A stretch of DNA of 64,000 nucleotides from Oceanospirillum sediminis (GTDB lineage Bacteria; Pseudomonadota; Gammaproteobacteria; Pseudomonadales; Halomonadaceae), in the NCBI RefSeq assembly GCF_014164585.1, contig NZ_JACJFM010000008.1, positions 1-64,000 of the forward strand, read 5' to 3'. Shown piece after piece: positions 27,471-38,690 of this stretch. The notes below the pieces were generated by a model. The model had not been told where the DNA came from, did not search any database, and saw only the letters and a program-made list of their open reading frames with translations. Both the position numbers and the translations under genes were made by a program. How positions within the stretch are numbered: the first letter of the stretch is position 1; each line of letters starts with the position of its first letter.

Positions 27471-28361
27471 TCAGGTATCCGTATCCAGCTGTGACCAGAA
27501 CGCTTCAATTAAAGGGTTCTTCAGTTTTTTCTTCAGTACACAGACCCCGACATCATAAGCGGCCAGCGTCGGGGTAACCGATAATACTTTTACACGGTCG
27601 GCCAGAGGGCTGTTATCCAGTACGATTTTGGGCACTACACCAATACCAAACCCCAGGCTGACCATGCTGACAATCGCTTCATTACCGGCGACCTGAGCAT
27701 AGATGTTCGGTTTAATTCCCTTGTTACTGAACCATTGATCCACCCGGCGTCGGGCCAGATCTTTTTCAGGCAGAATCATAGGCACTTTACGCCAATCGAT
27801 AGCATTAACTTCCTGTTCCACCAGAGGGTTAAGTACAGGATCATCCACCGGGGCGATAAAATACAGTGGCGATAGCCCTGTAGATTTAAACGCAAGACTG
27901 GCGGGTAGGTGATCGGGACGAGCGGCAATGGATACATCCTCATCACCATTTATAACCCGGCTGACGGCGGGGCCTGGCTCGCCAGTATGCAGCTTTATTT
28001 CTATACCGGGAAAGCGGCTGCGAAAGCGACGCAGAATATCGTGTAAGAAGCTATAGCTGGCAGTTACTGAGCAATACATGCTGATCTCACCGTGTAACTG
28101 ACTGGCGTCTTCCAGCAGGGTGTGGCGAATCATATCCCACTGACTTAAGGCATCTCTGGCATAGGCCTGGAACTTCTCTCCTTCCCGAGTCAATGTCACG
28201 GTGCGGTTATCGCGCTCAAACAATGCAACCCCCAGAGTATCTTCCAGCTGCTTAATGCTCCGGCTTAGGGCCGATGAGCTGATATGGCAGGCTTCACTGG
28301 CGCGGCCAAAGTGCAGGGTTTCAGACAGGGCGACAAAATGTTTGAGCTGGCGGATATCCAT
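27471..28361 (-). CDS. ilvY: LysR-type activator IlvY
   Basis: 296 residues. N-terminal winged helix (MDIRQLKHFVALSETLHFGR, SSALSRSIKQLEDTLGV) and a two-lobed effector-binding domain. Strong resemblance to IlvY and divergence from ilvC, the gene IlvY activates in enterics in response to acetolactate/acetohydroxybutyrate. A perfect inverted repeat in the shared promoter region fits its operator. Confidence 0.93.
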   Translation of the reverse strand: MDIRQLKHFVALSETLHFGRASEACHISSSALSRSIKQLEDTLGVALFERDNRTVTLTREGEKFQAYARDALSQWDMIRHTLLEDASQLHGEISMYCSVTASYSFLHDILRRFRSRFPGIEIKLHTGEPGPAVSRVINGDEDVSIAARPDHLPASLAFKSTGLSPLYFIAPVDDPVLNPLVEQEVNAIDWRKVPMILPEKDLARRRVDQWFSNKGIKPNIYAQVAGNEAIVSMVSLGFGIGVVPKIVLDNSPLADRVKVLSVTPTLAAYDVGVCVLKKKLKNPLIEAFWSQLDTDT

Positions 28362-29711
<1,350 letters not shown>

Positions 29712-29731
29712 GCATCTTTCTCTCTGCTCTG

Positions 29732-29758
29732 AAAAAGCCAGCTCATGCTGGCTTTTTT
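29732..29758 (+). terminator. ilvC terminator
   Basis: Stem AAAAAGCCAGC / GCTGGCTTTTT with TCAT loop and T-tract. The remaining bases to pssA (29759-30008) show no gene; a 64-codon frame here overlaps the hairpin and is rejected. Confidence 0.93.
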
Positions 29759-30008
29759 AGTTTCTGGGCCCGCTATCCTCTATCTGAACAGTAACGGCTT
29801 TGCCCTCTCTGTTTTACTGGCTATCTGCCAAACCGCTTATGACACCTGTTATTTTCCGCCAGAGCGCGAATCCGCAGCTGAATTGGCGGCTATTTATTCC
29901 AGTAGAATGACTTTTCACCACTTTTATCCATCGAATTGATTTTCTGCATAGTGCCGTAACCTTTGATATGTGTAGAATAACGGCTTCATTTTTTATTGCA
30001 GGTTGATT

Positions 30009-30836
30009 ATGAACGAACAGGAAAAACAGCCCCATAACGGTGATGACGATCTTGTGGAAGAAACCCGCATGTTGTCCCTGGGGGAAGATGAGGTAGAAGA
30101 AGAGACCGTCGAAGCCGGAAAAAAAGTGCGTCGGCGCGGCATCTATCTGCTACCAAACCTTTTCACAACCGGTGCACTTTTCTCTGGTTTTTTCGCCATT
30201 GTTTCAGCTATGAATGGCGCTTTCGATAGTGCTGCCATTGCTATCTTTATCTCCATGATTCTGGATGGACTGGATGGGCGTGTTGCCCGCCTGACCAATA
30301 CTCAGAGTGACTTTGGAGCAGAATACGACAGTCTGGCCGACATGGTGTCTTTTGGTGTCGCACCCGCTCTGGTCGCTTTCAGCTGGATGCTGTCCGATAT
30401 AGGAAAAATTGGCTGGATTGCCGCCTTTGTTTATGTAGCCGGTGCAGCATTGCGTCTGGCCCGCTTTAATACTCAGATTGGCTCTGTGGATAAACGCTGG
30501 TTTATTGGACTGCCCAGTCCTGCGGCAGCCGCTGTTGTTGCCGGTATTGTCTGGACATTCAGCGACCTGGATCTGAACGATACTGCCTATACCTATGCTC
30601 TGGCTTTTATCGTTGCTTCCATTGGTGTACTTATGGTCAGTAACGTCCGGTACAACAGCTTCAAAGAGATTGATCTGAAAGGCCGGGTTCCCTTTCTGAC
30701 GATGTTTGTTATCGCCATCTTCTTTGTTGTGATTGCTTATGATCCGGCAACCGTGCTCTTGCTGCTGTTTATGGGCTACGCTGGTTCAGGGCCAGGGCGA
30801 GCGCTACTGCGTCGTGTTAAAAAAGCGGATCAATAG
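30009..30836 (+). CDS. pssA: CDP-diacylglycerol-serine O-phosphatidyltransferase
   Basis: 275 residues from ATG 30009, with AGG upstream. An acidic N-terminal tail (about 40 residues) precedes a multi-helix membrane domain. The CDP-alcohol phosphotransferase motif DG-x2-AR-x8-G-x3-D-x3-D is intact (DGRVARLTNTQSDFGAEYDSLAD region). It makes phosphatidylserine, the precursor of phosphatidylethanolamine. The ilvC-pssA adjacency is conserved in Pseudomonas-like genomes. Confidence 0.95.
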   Translation: MNEQEKQPHNGDDDLVEETRMLSLGEDEVEEETVEAGKKVRRRGIYLLPNLFTTGALFSGFFAIVSAMNGAFDSAAIAIFISMILDGLDGRVARLTNTQSDFGAEYDSLADMVSFGVAPALVAFSWMLSDIGKIGWIAAFVYVAGAALRLARFNTQIGSVDKRWFIGLPSPAAAAVVAGIVWTFSDLDLNDTAYTYALAFIVASIGVLMVSNVRYNSFKEIDLKGRVPFLTMFVIAIFFVVIAYDPATVLLLLFMGYAGSGPGRALLRRVKKADQ

Positions 30837-30870
30837 TCAGCAGAGAAGCTGCCAGATCGGATAAGAAAGC

Positions 30871-30900
30871 CCCTGTCAGAATTATCTGGCAGGGATTTTC
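30871..30900. terminator. Terminator between convergent pssA and ppx
   Basis: Stem CCCTGTCAGA / TCTGGCAGGG (one G-T pair), ATTA loop, followed by ATTTTC. Confidence 0.7.
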
Positions 30901-30918
30901 AAAAGGTTACAACTGTCA

Positions 30919-32472
30919 TCAGCTGAATGTCAGATTGATCTGATGCGCCAGCAAATATTCCTGTTCCAGTTCCAGATCAGCAACTGTCAGCGGGTTATCT
31001 TCCAGCCAGGACTCTCCCAGCTCAAGCACAACATCATTACCCTTTACAGTAATCTGAGCCTGCTGATGAGCCTCATCCGGACGACTATGATTCAGTAATA
31101 CTGCCAGGCGCAGTAAAACCGCCAGTCGGATCAGGGCTTTTTGCATACTCTCAGGCTGCAGACGGAAATCAACCATCGGGAATTTACGTCGGTGGCCACG
31201 CACCAGCACGGCCAGCATACTCTGCTGATATTTAGAAAAACCAGATAAATCAGAATGTTGCAGTAAGTAGGCACCATGTTTATGGAACTGACTATGAGAA
31301 ATAGATAAGCCTGTCTCATGTAACAAAGCAGCCCACTTCAGTAACAAGTGCAGATCTTCAGTCTCCAGCTTCCAATTTTTTTTTGCCTGCTGATACAAAT
31401 TTTCAGCAGTCTGGCTGACATTTTCAGCCTGAGCGATATCAACCTGATAAAGCTCCATCAAAGCACTGACGGTTTTCTCCCGGATATCCTGATCCGCCGA
31501 ACGTCCCACCAGATCTTGCAGAATACCTTCTCGCAATGCGCCGTCCGTAAATTCCATTTGCTCAATATCCAGCAACTCAAAGACACCTTGCAGGATAGCG
31601 ACACCGGCTGGAAATACCTTAGCCCGATCCGGCTTCAGCCCTGGCATCTCAACCTGATCAAGGGTTTTAAATTTCAGCAGGTGTTTTGACAGCCGATTTA
31701 ACCCCTCCCTAGTGATACCCGCTTCAGTCCAGCCATTCAGTTGCAGCACAGCAGCTGTTGCTTTAATTGTGCCAGATGTCCCTACAACCTGTTGCCAGCC
31801 CAGCTTTTTATAAGGCTTAAGAATACTGAGCAGCTCATTTTTCGCGGCCATTACCGCTTGCTGAAAACGTTTAGCTGTAATCTGTCCGTCAGCAAAAAAA
31901 CGTTTACTGTAAGCCACACACCCCATATGCAGACTTTCCAGAGCCAGAGGATCAAAGCCATCCCCAATTATAAATTCAGTACTGCCGCCACCAATATCGA
32001 CAACCAGTCGTCGACCTTTCGGAGTTGCCAGTGTCTGGGCCGCTCCAACATAGATTAAACGCGCTTCTTCACGGCCACTGATCACTTCCAGAGGGTGTTT
32101 CAGAATCTCTTCAGCTTTATCCAGAAATTGCTGAGCATTGTGAGCCTCACGCAAAGCGTTGGTGCCGACAATTCTCAGATTGTCATGATGAATCCCTTCA
32201 AGAAAAGGGGCAAAACGGCTAAGGCAGTTCAGTGCTCGGGTCTGAGCTTCATCTGTCAGATTATTATCGGAGTCAAGACCAGCAGCCAGCTGAACCTTCT
32301 CGCCCAACTTTTCCAGTGTCCGAATATCGTTATTACCCTGACGCGCCACCAGCAGGTGAAAGCTATTCGATCCCAGATCTATCGCTGCCAGCATTTCACC
32401 ATCAGCAGGTGTCTCATTCTGGTTAGAGTTATCCGTATTATTCATAGTCTTTTCGGGGCCTGTATTTATCAT
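30919..32472 (-). CDS. ppx: Exopolyphosphatase (Ppx/GppA family)
   Basis: 517 residues as read from ATG 32472; ATG 32445 is an alternative and neither has a strong ribosome site. N-terminal actin-like ATPase domains with AAIDLGSNSFHLLVAR, VISGREEARLIY, and the second phosphate loop VVDIGGGSTEFI. C-terminal HD-like helical domain (LLLKWAALLHETG, HKHGAYLLQHSDLSGFS). It degrades polyphosphate processively; the family also includes GppA, but length and C-terminal domain fit Ppx. Divergent from trxA. Confidence 0.93.
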   Translation of the reverse strand: MINTGPEKTMNNTDNSNQNETPADGEMLAAIDLGSNSFHLLVARQGNNDIRTLEKLGEKVQLAAGLDSDNNLTDEAQTRALNCLSRFAPFLEGIHHDNLRIVGTNALREAHNAQQFLDKAEEILKHPLEVISGREEARLIYVGAAQTLATPKGRRLVVDIGGGSTEFIIGDGFDPLALESLHMGCVAYSKRFFADGQITAKRFQQAVMAAKNELLSILKPYKKLGWQQVVGTSGTIKATAAVLQLNGWTEAGITREGLNRLSKHLLKFKTLDQVEMPGLKPDRAKVFPAGVAILQGVFELLDIEQMEFTDGALREGILQDLVGRSADQDIREKTVSALMELYQVDIAQAENVSQTAENLYQQAKKNWKLETEDLHLLLKWAALLHETGLSISHSQFHKHGAYLLQHSDLSGFSKYQQSMLAVLVRGHRRKFPMVDFRLQPESMQKALIRLAVLLRLAVLLNHSRPDEAHQQAQITVKGNDVVLELGESWLEDNPLTVADLELEQEYLLAHQINLTFS

Positions 32473-32672
32473 ATCCCTAATTATGGCACGATCATAAAAG
32501 TGTCACATGACGAATCAGTGACAAAAAATACGCAATTGCGAAAAACCCTTCTGAAACTGCGGGCAAAAAGCAACATATGCATCAGAAATGCCTAATCACC
32601 AACTTTTACCGTCAGGCTTTCCGGTGCTATCATAGGCACAAAATAAATCTGTTTTGCCTTGGAGGCAGTTCA

Positions 32673-32999
32673 ATGAGTGACAAAATAGTCAATGTAACTG
32701 ATGCGTCTTTCGAAGAAGAAGTACTGAATTCAGAACTTCCTGTACTGGTAGATTACTGGGCTGAGTGGTGCGGACCTTGTAAAATGATTGCTCCGGTTCT
32801 GGATCAGATTGCAGAAAATAATGCAGGCAAACTGAAAGTCTGCAAGCTGAATATTGACGAAAATACTGAAACGCCACCTAAGTTCGGTATTCGTGGTATT
32901 CCAACACTGATGCTGTTTAAAGATGGCAACGTTGAAGCCACTAAGGTTGGTGCACTGTCTAAGTCCCAGCTGGAAGCTTTCCTGGAAGCCTCTCTGTAA
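32673..32999 (+). CDS. trxA: Thioredoxin 1
   Basis: 108 residues from ATG 32673, with GGAGG in front; the longer upstream frame is not used. The active site WCGPC is at residues 32-36, the cis-proline is in GIRGIPTL, and the length is that of E. coli TrxA. A general disulfide reductant in the cytoplasm. Its position upstream of rho is conserved across gammaproteobacteria. Confidence 0.97.
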   Translation: MSDKIVNVTDASFEEEVLNSELPVLVDYWAEWCGPCKMIAPVLDQIAENNAGKLKVCKLNIDENTETPPKFGIRGIPTLMLFKDGNVEATKVGALSKSQLEAFLEASL

Positions 33000-33011
33000 C
33001 AGCCGGACACT

Positions 33012-33038
33012 TTGTGCAGGTTTTTATAGCCTGCACAA
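33012..33038 (+). terminator. Hairpin after trxA
   Basis: Perfect 9-bp stem TTGTGCAGG / CCTGCACAA, 9-nt loop, 12 bp after the trxA stop. Only a broken T-rich stretch follows at some distance, so it may be a weak terminator or a stability hairpin. Confidence 0.5.
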
Positions 33039-33326
33039 CTATCTTGCCCTTTTAATTTTCTGTAAAGCTGGTATATTGCCAGTGTTGGTGGTATTTTAAC
33101 TTCCAGCTTATTGTCTACCTGAAACACCGTCTCCTTTGACAATTCTCAGCTCTGTCTTGTTTTCTGCTATTTTTTTATTGTTTCACAGCCAGTGCTGATT
33201 ACAACTTAACAATACTACCGGATAAATACTGATTATTAAGAGAAGTGATTGTGTCCGGCCAGCCTGGTCTGAACGAATTCTTTGTCAGCATTATCTGACT
33301 ATCAAATCAAAACGCCTATACGACCC
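33039..33326 (+). other. rho leader region
   Basis: 288 bp before rho, AT-rich with T-runs. Rho is known to control its own synthesis through a long leader in E. coli, and this interval is the equivalent region. TTGACA near 33137 is a possible -35, but no matching -10 at good spacing was found. Confidence 0.4.
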
Positions 33327-34586
33327 ATGAATCTTACCGAATTAAAGCAAAAATCTGTTCCTGAATTATTAGAACTGGCCCAGGAAATGGGCGTCGATAA
33401 CGTAGCTCGTTCCCGCAAGCAAGATATTATTTTTGCGATTCTGAAAAGGCACGCGAAAAGCGGTGAAGATATTTATGGGGATGGCGTACTGGAGATTCTC
33501 CAGGATGGTTTTGGCTTCCTGCGTTCCGCAGATAGCTCTTATCTGGCAGGCCCCGATGATATCTATGTATCACCCAGCCAGATTCGTCGTTTTAATATGC
33601 GAAAAGGCGACCATATCGCCGGTAAAATTCGCCCACCTAAAGACGGCGAACGCTACTTTGCCCTGCTGAAAGTTAACGAGATTAACTTCGATAAACCAGA
33701 GAATTCCAAGCATAAAATCCTGTTCGAAAACCTGACGCCGATCTTCCCTGAAGAACGTCTGATGATGGAGATCGGTAACGGATCAACCGAAGATCTTACA
33801 GCCCGCGTCATTGATCTGGTTGCTCCGATTGGTAAAGGCCAGCGTGGTCTGATCGTATCCCCTCCAAAAGCCGGTAAGACCCTGATGTTGCAAAACATCG
33901 CCTCCTCCATCACCCGCAACAATCCTGAATGTCACATGATCGTTCTGTTGATTGATGAACGTCCGGAAGAAGTGACAGAGATGGCTCGCTCCGTGCGGGG
34001 TGAAGTCGTTGCGTCAACCTTTGATGAGCCACCAGCCCGTCACGTTCAGGTTGCAGAAATGGTGATCGAGCGAGCTAAACGTCTCGTAGAACATAAAAAG
34101 GACGTTGTTATTCTGCTGGACTCCATTACCCGTCTGGCCCGTGCGTACAACACTGTGATCCCTTCTTCCGGTAAAGTACTGACTGGTGGTGTTGACGCTC
34201 ACGCTCTGGAAAAACCTAAGCGTTTCTTTGGTGCAGCCCGTAATGTTGAACATGGTGGCAGTCTGACCATCATTGCAACGGCTCTGGTGGATACCGGCTC
34301 TAAGATGGACGAAGTGATCTTCGAAGAGTTTAAAGGTACCGGTAACATGGAACTGCATCTGGATCGTAAGATTGCAGAGAAACGTGTTTACCCGGCAATC
34401 AATATCCGTCGCTCCGGCACCCGTCGCGAAGACCTGCTGGCATCGGAAGAAGAACTGCAACGCGTATGGATTCTGCGTAAACTGCTGCATCCAATGGAAG
34501 ATACCGGAGCTATCGAATTCCTGATCGAGCGTCTGAAAGATACTAAGACTAACGATGAATTCTTCGAGGCAATGAAACGCAAATAA
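33327..34586 (+). CDS. rho: Transcription termination factor Rho
   Basis: 419 residues from ATG 33327 ([11 protein letters not shown], aligned with the E. coli start and identical in length). N-terminal helix bundle, cold-shock-like RNA-binding domain ([24 protein letters not shown]), RecA-type ATPase with Walker A SPPKAGKT, Walker [16 protein letters not shown] loops [20 protein letters not shown]. Hexameric RNA translocase that ends transcription. No strong ribosome site is visible. A terminator follows. Confidence 0.98.
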   Translation: MNLTELKQKSVPELLELAQEMGVDNVARSRKQDIIFAILKRHAKSGEDIYGDGVLEILQDGFGFLRSADSSYLAGPDDIYVSPSQIRRFNMRKGDHIAGKIRPPKDGERYFALLKVNEINFDKPENSKHKILFENLTPIFPEERLMMEIGNGSTEDLTARVIDLVAPIGKGQRGLIVSPPKAGKTLMLQNIASSITRNNPECHMIVLLIDERPEEVTEMARSVRGEVVASTFDEPPARHVQVAEMVIERAKRLVEHKKDVVILLDSITRLARAYNTVIPSSGKVLTGGVDAHALEKPKRFFGAARNVEHGGSLTIIATALVDTGSKMDEVIFEEFKGTGNMELHLDRKIAEKRVYPAINIRRSGTRREDLLASEEELQRVWILRKLLHPMEDTGAIEFLIERLKDTKTNDEFFEAMKRK

Positions 34587-34603
34587 AGCGTCTGCCAGAG
34601 AGT

Positions 34604-34634
34604 AAAAAAGGGTAAGCCATGGCTTGCCCTTTTT
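34604..34634 (+). terminator. rho gene terminator
   Basis: Stem AAAAAGGGTAAGCC / GGCTTGCCCTTTTT (one wobble), AT loop, T-tract, 18 bp after the stop. Confidence 0.9.
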
Positions 34635-34715
34635 AATGCCCTGATTTTATTTATGGATACCCGGCTGCCCCGCAATATACCGGGACACTCAGGGGATAAG
34701 TTAAGGTAACAGGCT

Positions 34716-36188
34716 ATGCGCTATAAAGACCTGAGAGAATTTATTGATCAGCTGGAAGAGATGGGTGAACTGAAACGCATCTCTCAACCGGTTGATCCGA
34801 ACCTGGAAATGACCGAGATCTGTGACCGGACCCTGAGACAGGGTGGACCGGCACTGCTATTCGAAAACCCGACAGGCTATGAGATGCCGGTACTGGGCAA
34901 TCTGTTCGGTACCCCACGGCGTGTGGCTCTGGGCATGGGAGAAGATAACGTAGAAGCACTGCGTGAAGTAGGCCAGTTACTGGCTTATCTGAAAGAACCC
35001 GAGCCGCCAAAAGGCTTTAAAGATGCCATAGAGAAGTTGCCAGTATTCAAAAAAGTCCTGCATATGGGGCCTAAAAAAGTGCGTAATGCCGCCTGTCAGC
35101 AGGTCGTGCTGGAAGGCGATGATGTCGATCTGTACAAAATTCCGGTTCAGACCTGCTGGCCAGGTGATGCCGGACCTCTGGTCACCTGGCCTCTGGTAAT
35201 TACCCGAGGCCCTCATAAAGAGCGTCAGAATCTGGGAATCTATCGTCAGCAGCTGATCGGTAAAAACAAACTGATTATGCGCTGGCTGTCACACCGTGGC
35301 GGTGCGCTGGATTTCAGGGAGTGGCAGCAGACTCATCCGGGTAAACCTTTCCCCGTCAGTGTAGCCCTGGGAGCAGACCCGGCAACGATTCTGGGTGCAG
35401 TCACTCCGGTACCGGATACTCTGTCAGAGTATGCCTTTGCTGGTCTTCTGAGAGGCGGGAAAACAGAAGTGACTCAGTGTATCGGTAATGATCTACAGGT
35501 ACCGGCTTCTGCAGAAATCGTACTGGAAGGCCATATCTATCCGGATGACATGGCCCCGGAAGGCCCCTTTGGAGATCACACGGGCTACTACAACGAAGTG
35601 GAACACTTCCCGGTATTCACTGTCGAGCGCATCACTCATCGTAAAGACCCGATTTATCACAGCACCTACACCGGACGTCCACCGGATGAGCCCGCTATTC
35701 TTGGTGTGGCACTGAATGAAGTCTTCGTGCCTATCCTACAGAAACAATTCCCGGAAATTACCGATTTCTATCTGCCTCCTGAAGGCTGCTCTTATCGCAT
35801 GGCTGTTGTCACGATGAAAAAGCAGTATCCGGGGCACGCTAAGCGCGTGATGATGGGAGTCTGGTCTTTTCTGCGTCAGTTTATGTATACCAAATTTGTT
35901 ATTGTCACCGATGATGATGTGAATGCCAGAGACTGGAACGATGTCATCTGGGCCATTACCACGCGTATGGACCCGGCCCGTGATACGGTGATGATCGAAA
36001 ATACCCCGATCGACTATCTGGATTTTGCCTCCCCTATTCCTCGTCTGGGTTCTAAAATGGGTCTGGATGCGACAAATAAGATGCCAGGAGAGACAGACAG
36101 AGAGTGGGGTGTTCCGATTGAAATGGATAATAGTGTAAAAGAGAAAGTGGACCAGCTGTGGGATCAGCTCGGCATCATGGAGCCATGA
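34716..36188 (+). CDS. ubiD: UbiD decarboxylase (3-polyprenyl-4-hydroxybenzoate carboxy-lyase)
   Basis: 490 residues, full length. The opening [20 protein letters not shown], the [12 protein letters not shown] and [10 protein letters not shown] blocks and the C-terminal [12 protein letters not shown] are diagnostic. It removes the carboxyl group of the polyprenylated ring in ubiquinone synthesis using prenylated FMN made by UbiX (not in this window). Follows rho after its own promoter region, and may be expressed together with the reductase gene downstream (76 bp gap). Confidence 0.96.
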   Translation: MRYKDLREFIDQLEEMGELKRISQPVDPNLEMTEICDRTLRQGGPALLFENPTGYEMPVLGNLFGTPRRVALGMGEDNVEALREVGQLLAYLKEPEPPKGFKDAIEKLPVFKKVLHMGPKKVRNAACQQVVLEGDDVDLYKIPVQTCWPGDAGPLVTWPLVITRGPHKERQNLGIYRQQLIGKNKLIMRWLSHRGGALDFREWQQTHPGKPFPVSVALGADPATILGAVTPVPDTLSEYAFAGLLRGGKTEVTQCIGNDLQVPASAEIVLEGHIYPDDMAPEGPFGDHTGYYNEVEHFPVFTVERITHRKDPIYHSTYTGRPPDEPAILGVALNEVFVPILQKQFPEITDFYLPPEGCSYRMAVVTMKKQYPGHAKRVMMGVWSFLRQFMYTKFVIVTDDDVNARDWNDVIWAITTRMDPARDTVMIENTPIDYLDFASPIPRLGSKMGLDATNKMPGETDREWGVPIEMDNSVKEKVDQLWDQLGIMEP

Positions 36189-36264
36189 TATACTTTTGAA
36201 TAAACACCCCTGCGACAAGCTGCAGGGAATAACCCCCTCAGAGACTTAATCAGACATCAGGCAA

Positions 36265-37299
36265 ATGAGTCCGTCAAAGGAAATAACATCAGACTGCATC
36301 GCTGTAACCTGCCAGCCATCCGGACAGGTTATCTGGCAAAAGCCAGACCGGCTGTTATCGGAAGATGCTGCACAACAGGGATTTCGTTTGCTGAAAGGTT
36401 GCCGTAATGGTGTCTGCGAATATTGCGAAGGCACAGTATTACAGGGTCAACTGAGCTACAGAGGCCGGGGACAGGAGCAGATTGCCGGTCCCGGAGAATA
36501 TTTTTTATTTTGTACTGCACAAGCGTTGACCGGAGCAGAAGTCAGTCTGCCACGGGTACTGGCGCCAGGAGAATATAGAGTGAAGACATTGGCTTGTCAG
36601 ATTAAAAGTGTTGAACTGCTCGGCACATCAGATGTTTATAAAGTCGAACTGCTGGCTCCGGCCGGAGAGACACTGGACTATGATGCCGGACAGTATCTGG
36701 AGATCATCCTGCCAGAGGGCAGCCGGAACGCTTTTTCTATTGCCAACCGCCCTGATGGTCGCCGGATTGAGCTACATATTCAGTACCTGCCAGACCGGGA
36801 CAACTGCCGTACATTGCTGCAAACCCTGCAACAGCAGACAATGATTAACGCCGAACTGCCAAAAGGCAACTGTATTCTGAAAGACACAGGTACAGATAAA
36901 GCCTTTTTTGTGGCAGCCGGTACCGGATTCACCCAGATGAAAGCCTTGCTGGAAGAAGCGTTTGAGCAGGGTAGCAATCAACAACTATACCTGTACTGGG
37001 GCGCCCGCCGACTTCAGGACCTGTATATGGCAGAGCTGCCTCAGCTATGGGATCAGGAATACGAAAATTTCCATTTTGTACCTGTGATTGGCGATCTGCT
37101 GCCGGACCAGGAGTGGAATGGCCATGTCGGTATGCTGCATGATGCCATGATAAAAGATCATGGTAAGTTTGATGATGCAACGGTCTATGCCAGTGGCTCG
37201 CCCAACATGGTGTACTCGGTAACCGATACCCTGATTCAGTATGGTCTGGATGAAACCTGCGTATTCTCTGACGTATTTTCCTACGCTCCGCGCAAGTAA
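36265..37299 (+). CDS. Ferredoxin-NAD(P)H flavin reductase (2Fe-2S plus FNR domains)
   Basis: 344 residues. N-terminal plant-type 2Fe-2S ferredoxin domain with cysteines C46, C51, C54 and C83 (GCRNGVCEYCEG...LFCTA). Then an FAD-binding barrel (AFSIANRPD) and an NAD(P)-binding lobe (FFVAAGTGFTQMKALLEE, LYWGARRLQDLY, VYASGSPNMVYSV). Annotated in relatives as CDP-6-deoxy-glucoseen reductase-like, but that name reflects fold rather than function. The gene usually follows ubiD in Pseudomonas relatives, so an electron-supply role near quinone metabolism is possible but unproven. Confidence 0.88.
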   Translation: MSPSKEITSDCIAVTCQPSGQVIWQKPDRLLSEDAAQQGFRLLKGCRNGVCEYCEGTVLQGQLSYRGRGQEQIAGPGEYFLFCTAQALTGAEVSLPRVLAPGEYRVKTLACQIKSVELLGTSDVYKVELLAPAGETLDYDAGQYLEIILPEGSRNAFSIANRPDGRRIELHIQYLPDRDNCRTLLQTLQQQTMINAELPKGNCILKDTGTDKAFFVAAGTGFTQMKALLEEAFEQGSNQQLYLYWGARRLQDLYMAELPQLWDQEYENFHFVPVIGDLLPDQEWNGHVGMLHDAMIKDHGKFDDATVYASGSPNMVYSVTDTLIQYGLDETCVFSDVFSYAPRK

Positions 37300-37384
37300 T
37301 ACCATTCTGTACTCTCTGGCCGGATAGAAGCACCTCTGTTTCAATCCGGCTACCCGCCTTAAATACCCAATAAAGGATTAAGCA

Positions 37385-38128
37385 GTGTCCAGCCAGTCAG
37401 AAAGTCATCATATCACCTGCTCATCACCCATTCTGATCACAGGAGCCGCCCAGCGACTGGGTAAAGCGGCAGCATTATGGTTTGCCGATCAGGGGTACCC
37501 GGTCATTATCAGTTACCGCAGTGATCATCATGACCTGAGTGAATTTCATCAGAAAGGTATTATCACTCTGCAAGCAGACTTCAGCACACCGGAAGGTATT
37601 TCAGACTTTATTCATCACCTGAAACAACAGACCTCCAGCCTAAGAGCTGTGATTCATAACGCATCTGACTGGCTGCCGGACAGCTCTGATATGGAGCAGA
37701 TGAGCGAAGGGTTTACCCGGTTATTCAATATCCATATGCTGGCTCCCTACCTGATCAATCAGCAATGCCAGCCCCTGTTACTGGCCAGTGACGGGCCTCG
37801 GGATATTGTGCATATGACGGATGCCGTCGTCAGCAAAGGTTCCAGAAAGCATGGTGCTTATGTTGCCACTAAAGCGGGTCTGGAAAGTCTGACCCAGTCT
37901 TTTGCCGCCATGTTTGCTCCACAGATTCGGGTTAACGCCATCGCACCAGCGCTGATTATGTTTAATGAAGACGATGATGATGCTTACAAAGCCAAGGCCC
38001 TGAAAAAGTCAGCACTGCAAACAGAACCCGGAGCTGATGTGATCACCCGGACTCTGGATTATATTCTGAATAATCCTTATCTGACCGGTGTCGTTATTCC
38101 AGTGGAAGGCGGGCGGTCAGTTGTCTGA
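37385..38128 (+). CDS. folM: Dihydromonapterin reductase-like SDR (FolM)
   Basis: 247 residues from GTG 37385, with AAAGGA upstream. Short-chain dehydrogenase fold: ITGAAQRLGKAAA (cofactor loop), HNASDW, and catalytic Y/K in AYVATKAGLESL. The segment RVNAIAPALIMFNEDDDDAY is characteristic of FolM, which reduces dihydromonapterin (and dihydrofolate weakly) with NADPH. Downstream in the same direction as ubiD and the reductase. Other SDR roles cannot be excluded. Confidence 0.85.
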   Translation: MSSQSESHHITCSSPILITGAAQRLGKAAALWFADQGYPVIISYRSDHHDLSEFHQKGIITLQADFSTPEGISDFIHHLKQQTSSLRAVIHNASDWLPDSSDMEQMSEGFTRLFNIHMLAPYLINQQCQPLLLASDGPRDIVHMTDAVVSKGSRKHGAYVATKAGLESLTQSFAAMFAPQIRVNAIAPALIMFNEDDDDAYKAKALKKSALQTEPGADVITRTLDYILNNPYLTGVVIPVEGGRSVV

Positions 38129-38406
38129 CAGAGACCGGACCACATCAGCGTTTCTTTGTCTGGTGAGAGGCTTTTTTATCCGCAGATTCAATCAATCTCT
38201 ACAAGCCAGTCAGACCATTATTTCAGCCGGAAAAGAGACCGTTAAGCCTCACATCAAGACAGGGCTAATAATCTTTTTTTCTCTATGGTTATTAATCAGT
38301 TATTACTCCTTTGCGCCACTTTTCGTCGTTAATTAGTCGCGAATTGATCAAGCAGACCAGTGTTCGCTGGACACTCCAGCTTTTGTACGTAAAATGCACA
38401 ACACAT
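38129..38406. other. Intergenic region after folM
   Basis: 278 bp before the FNR site. No conserved frame; an 82-codon reading starting inside folM is not credible. No clear terminator for folM was seen. Confidence 0.45.
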
Positions 38407-38447
38407 TTGATAAACATCAATAATAAACATCAAATCTCAGCTACATA
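38407..38447 (+). promoter_or_regulatory. FNR/Anr-type anaerobic promoter
   Basis: TTGATAAACATCAA (38407-38420) is a perfect match to TTGAT-N4-ATCAA. TACATA (38442-38447) lies where a -10 should be if the box is centred at -41.5, the class II FNR layout; the predicted start is near 38455. Confidence 0.75.
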
Positions 38448-38472
38448 AACGATCAACTGTGAGGAGCCTCTG

Positions 38473-38601
38473 ATGGATCATCATGACGAAAACTTCCGCG
38501 ATGACTCTGGCATTATCTGGTTTATTCCGGGTCTGGCTATTCTGGTAGGTATGAACTGCCTGCCAGCCACTATTTTCTGGTCCCGCCTGCTGCTGGGTTA
38601 A
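38473..38601 (+). CDS. 42-residue single-helix membrane protein under an FNR box
   Basis: ATG 38473 with GAGGAG ending six bases before; TAA at 38599-38601. The protein has a charged, His/Asp-rich start (MDHHDENFRDDSG), then one hydrophobic helix with two prolines (IIWFIPGLAILVGMNCLPAT) and a short basic end (FWSRLLLG). It is too short for most gene finders. The strong ribosome site, the following hairpin and the upstream FNR/Anr promoter support a real gene. I do not recognise the family. By analogy, tiny FNR-controlled membrane proteins often attach to terminal oxidases or other respiratory complexes, but there is no oxidase next door. Confidence 0.7.
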   Translation: MDHHDENFRDDSGIIWFIPGLAILVGMNCLPATIFWSRLLLG

Positions 38602-38655
38602 TCAGAACATGCCGGACAGGTGAACATTCAGTTCATCAACGGAAGGATTCGTGAA

Positions 38656-38683
38656 CAAGGGGGCTGACAAGCCCCCTTTGTAT
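38656..38683. terminator. Hairpin between the small protein and acuI
   Basis: Perfect 8-bp stem AAGGGGGC / GCCCCCTT with TGACAA loop, between two convergent genes. T-tract weak on both sides. Confidence 0.6.
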
Positions 38684-38690
38684 TTCAGAT

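Noticed and set aside
29745-29939. 64-codon frame after ilvC
   Set aside because: Its start lies in the ilvC terminator hairpin; no ribosome site and no recognisable protein features.
38088-38336. 82-codon frame after folM
   Set aside because: Begins inside folM in another frame, no ribosome site, composition unlike the neighbouring genes.
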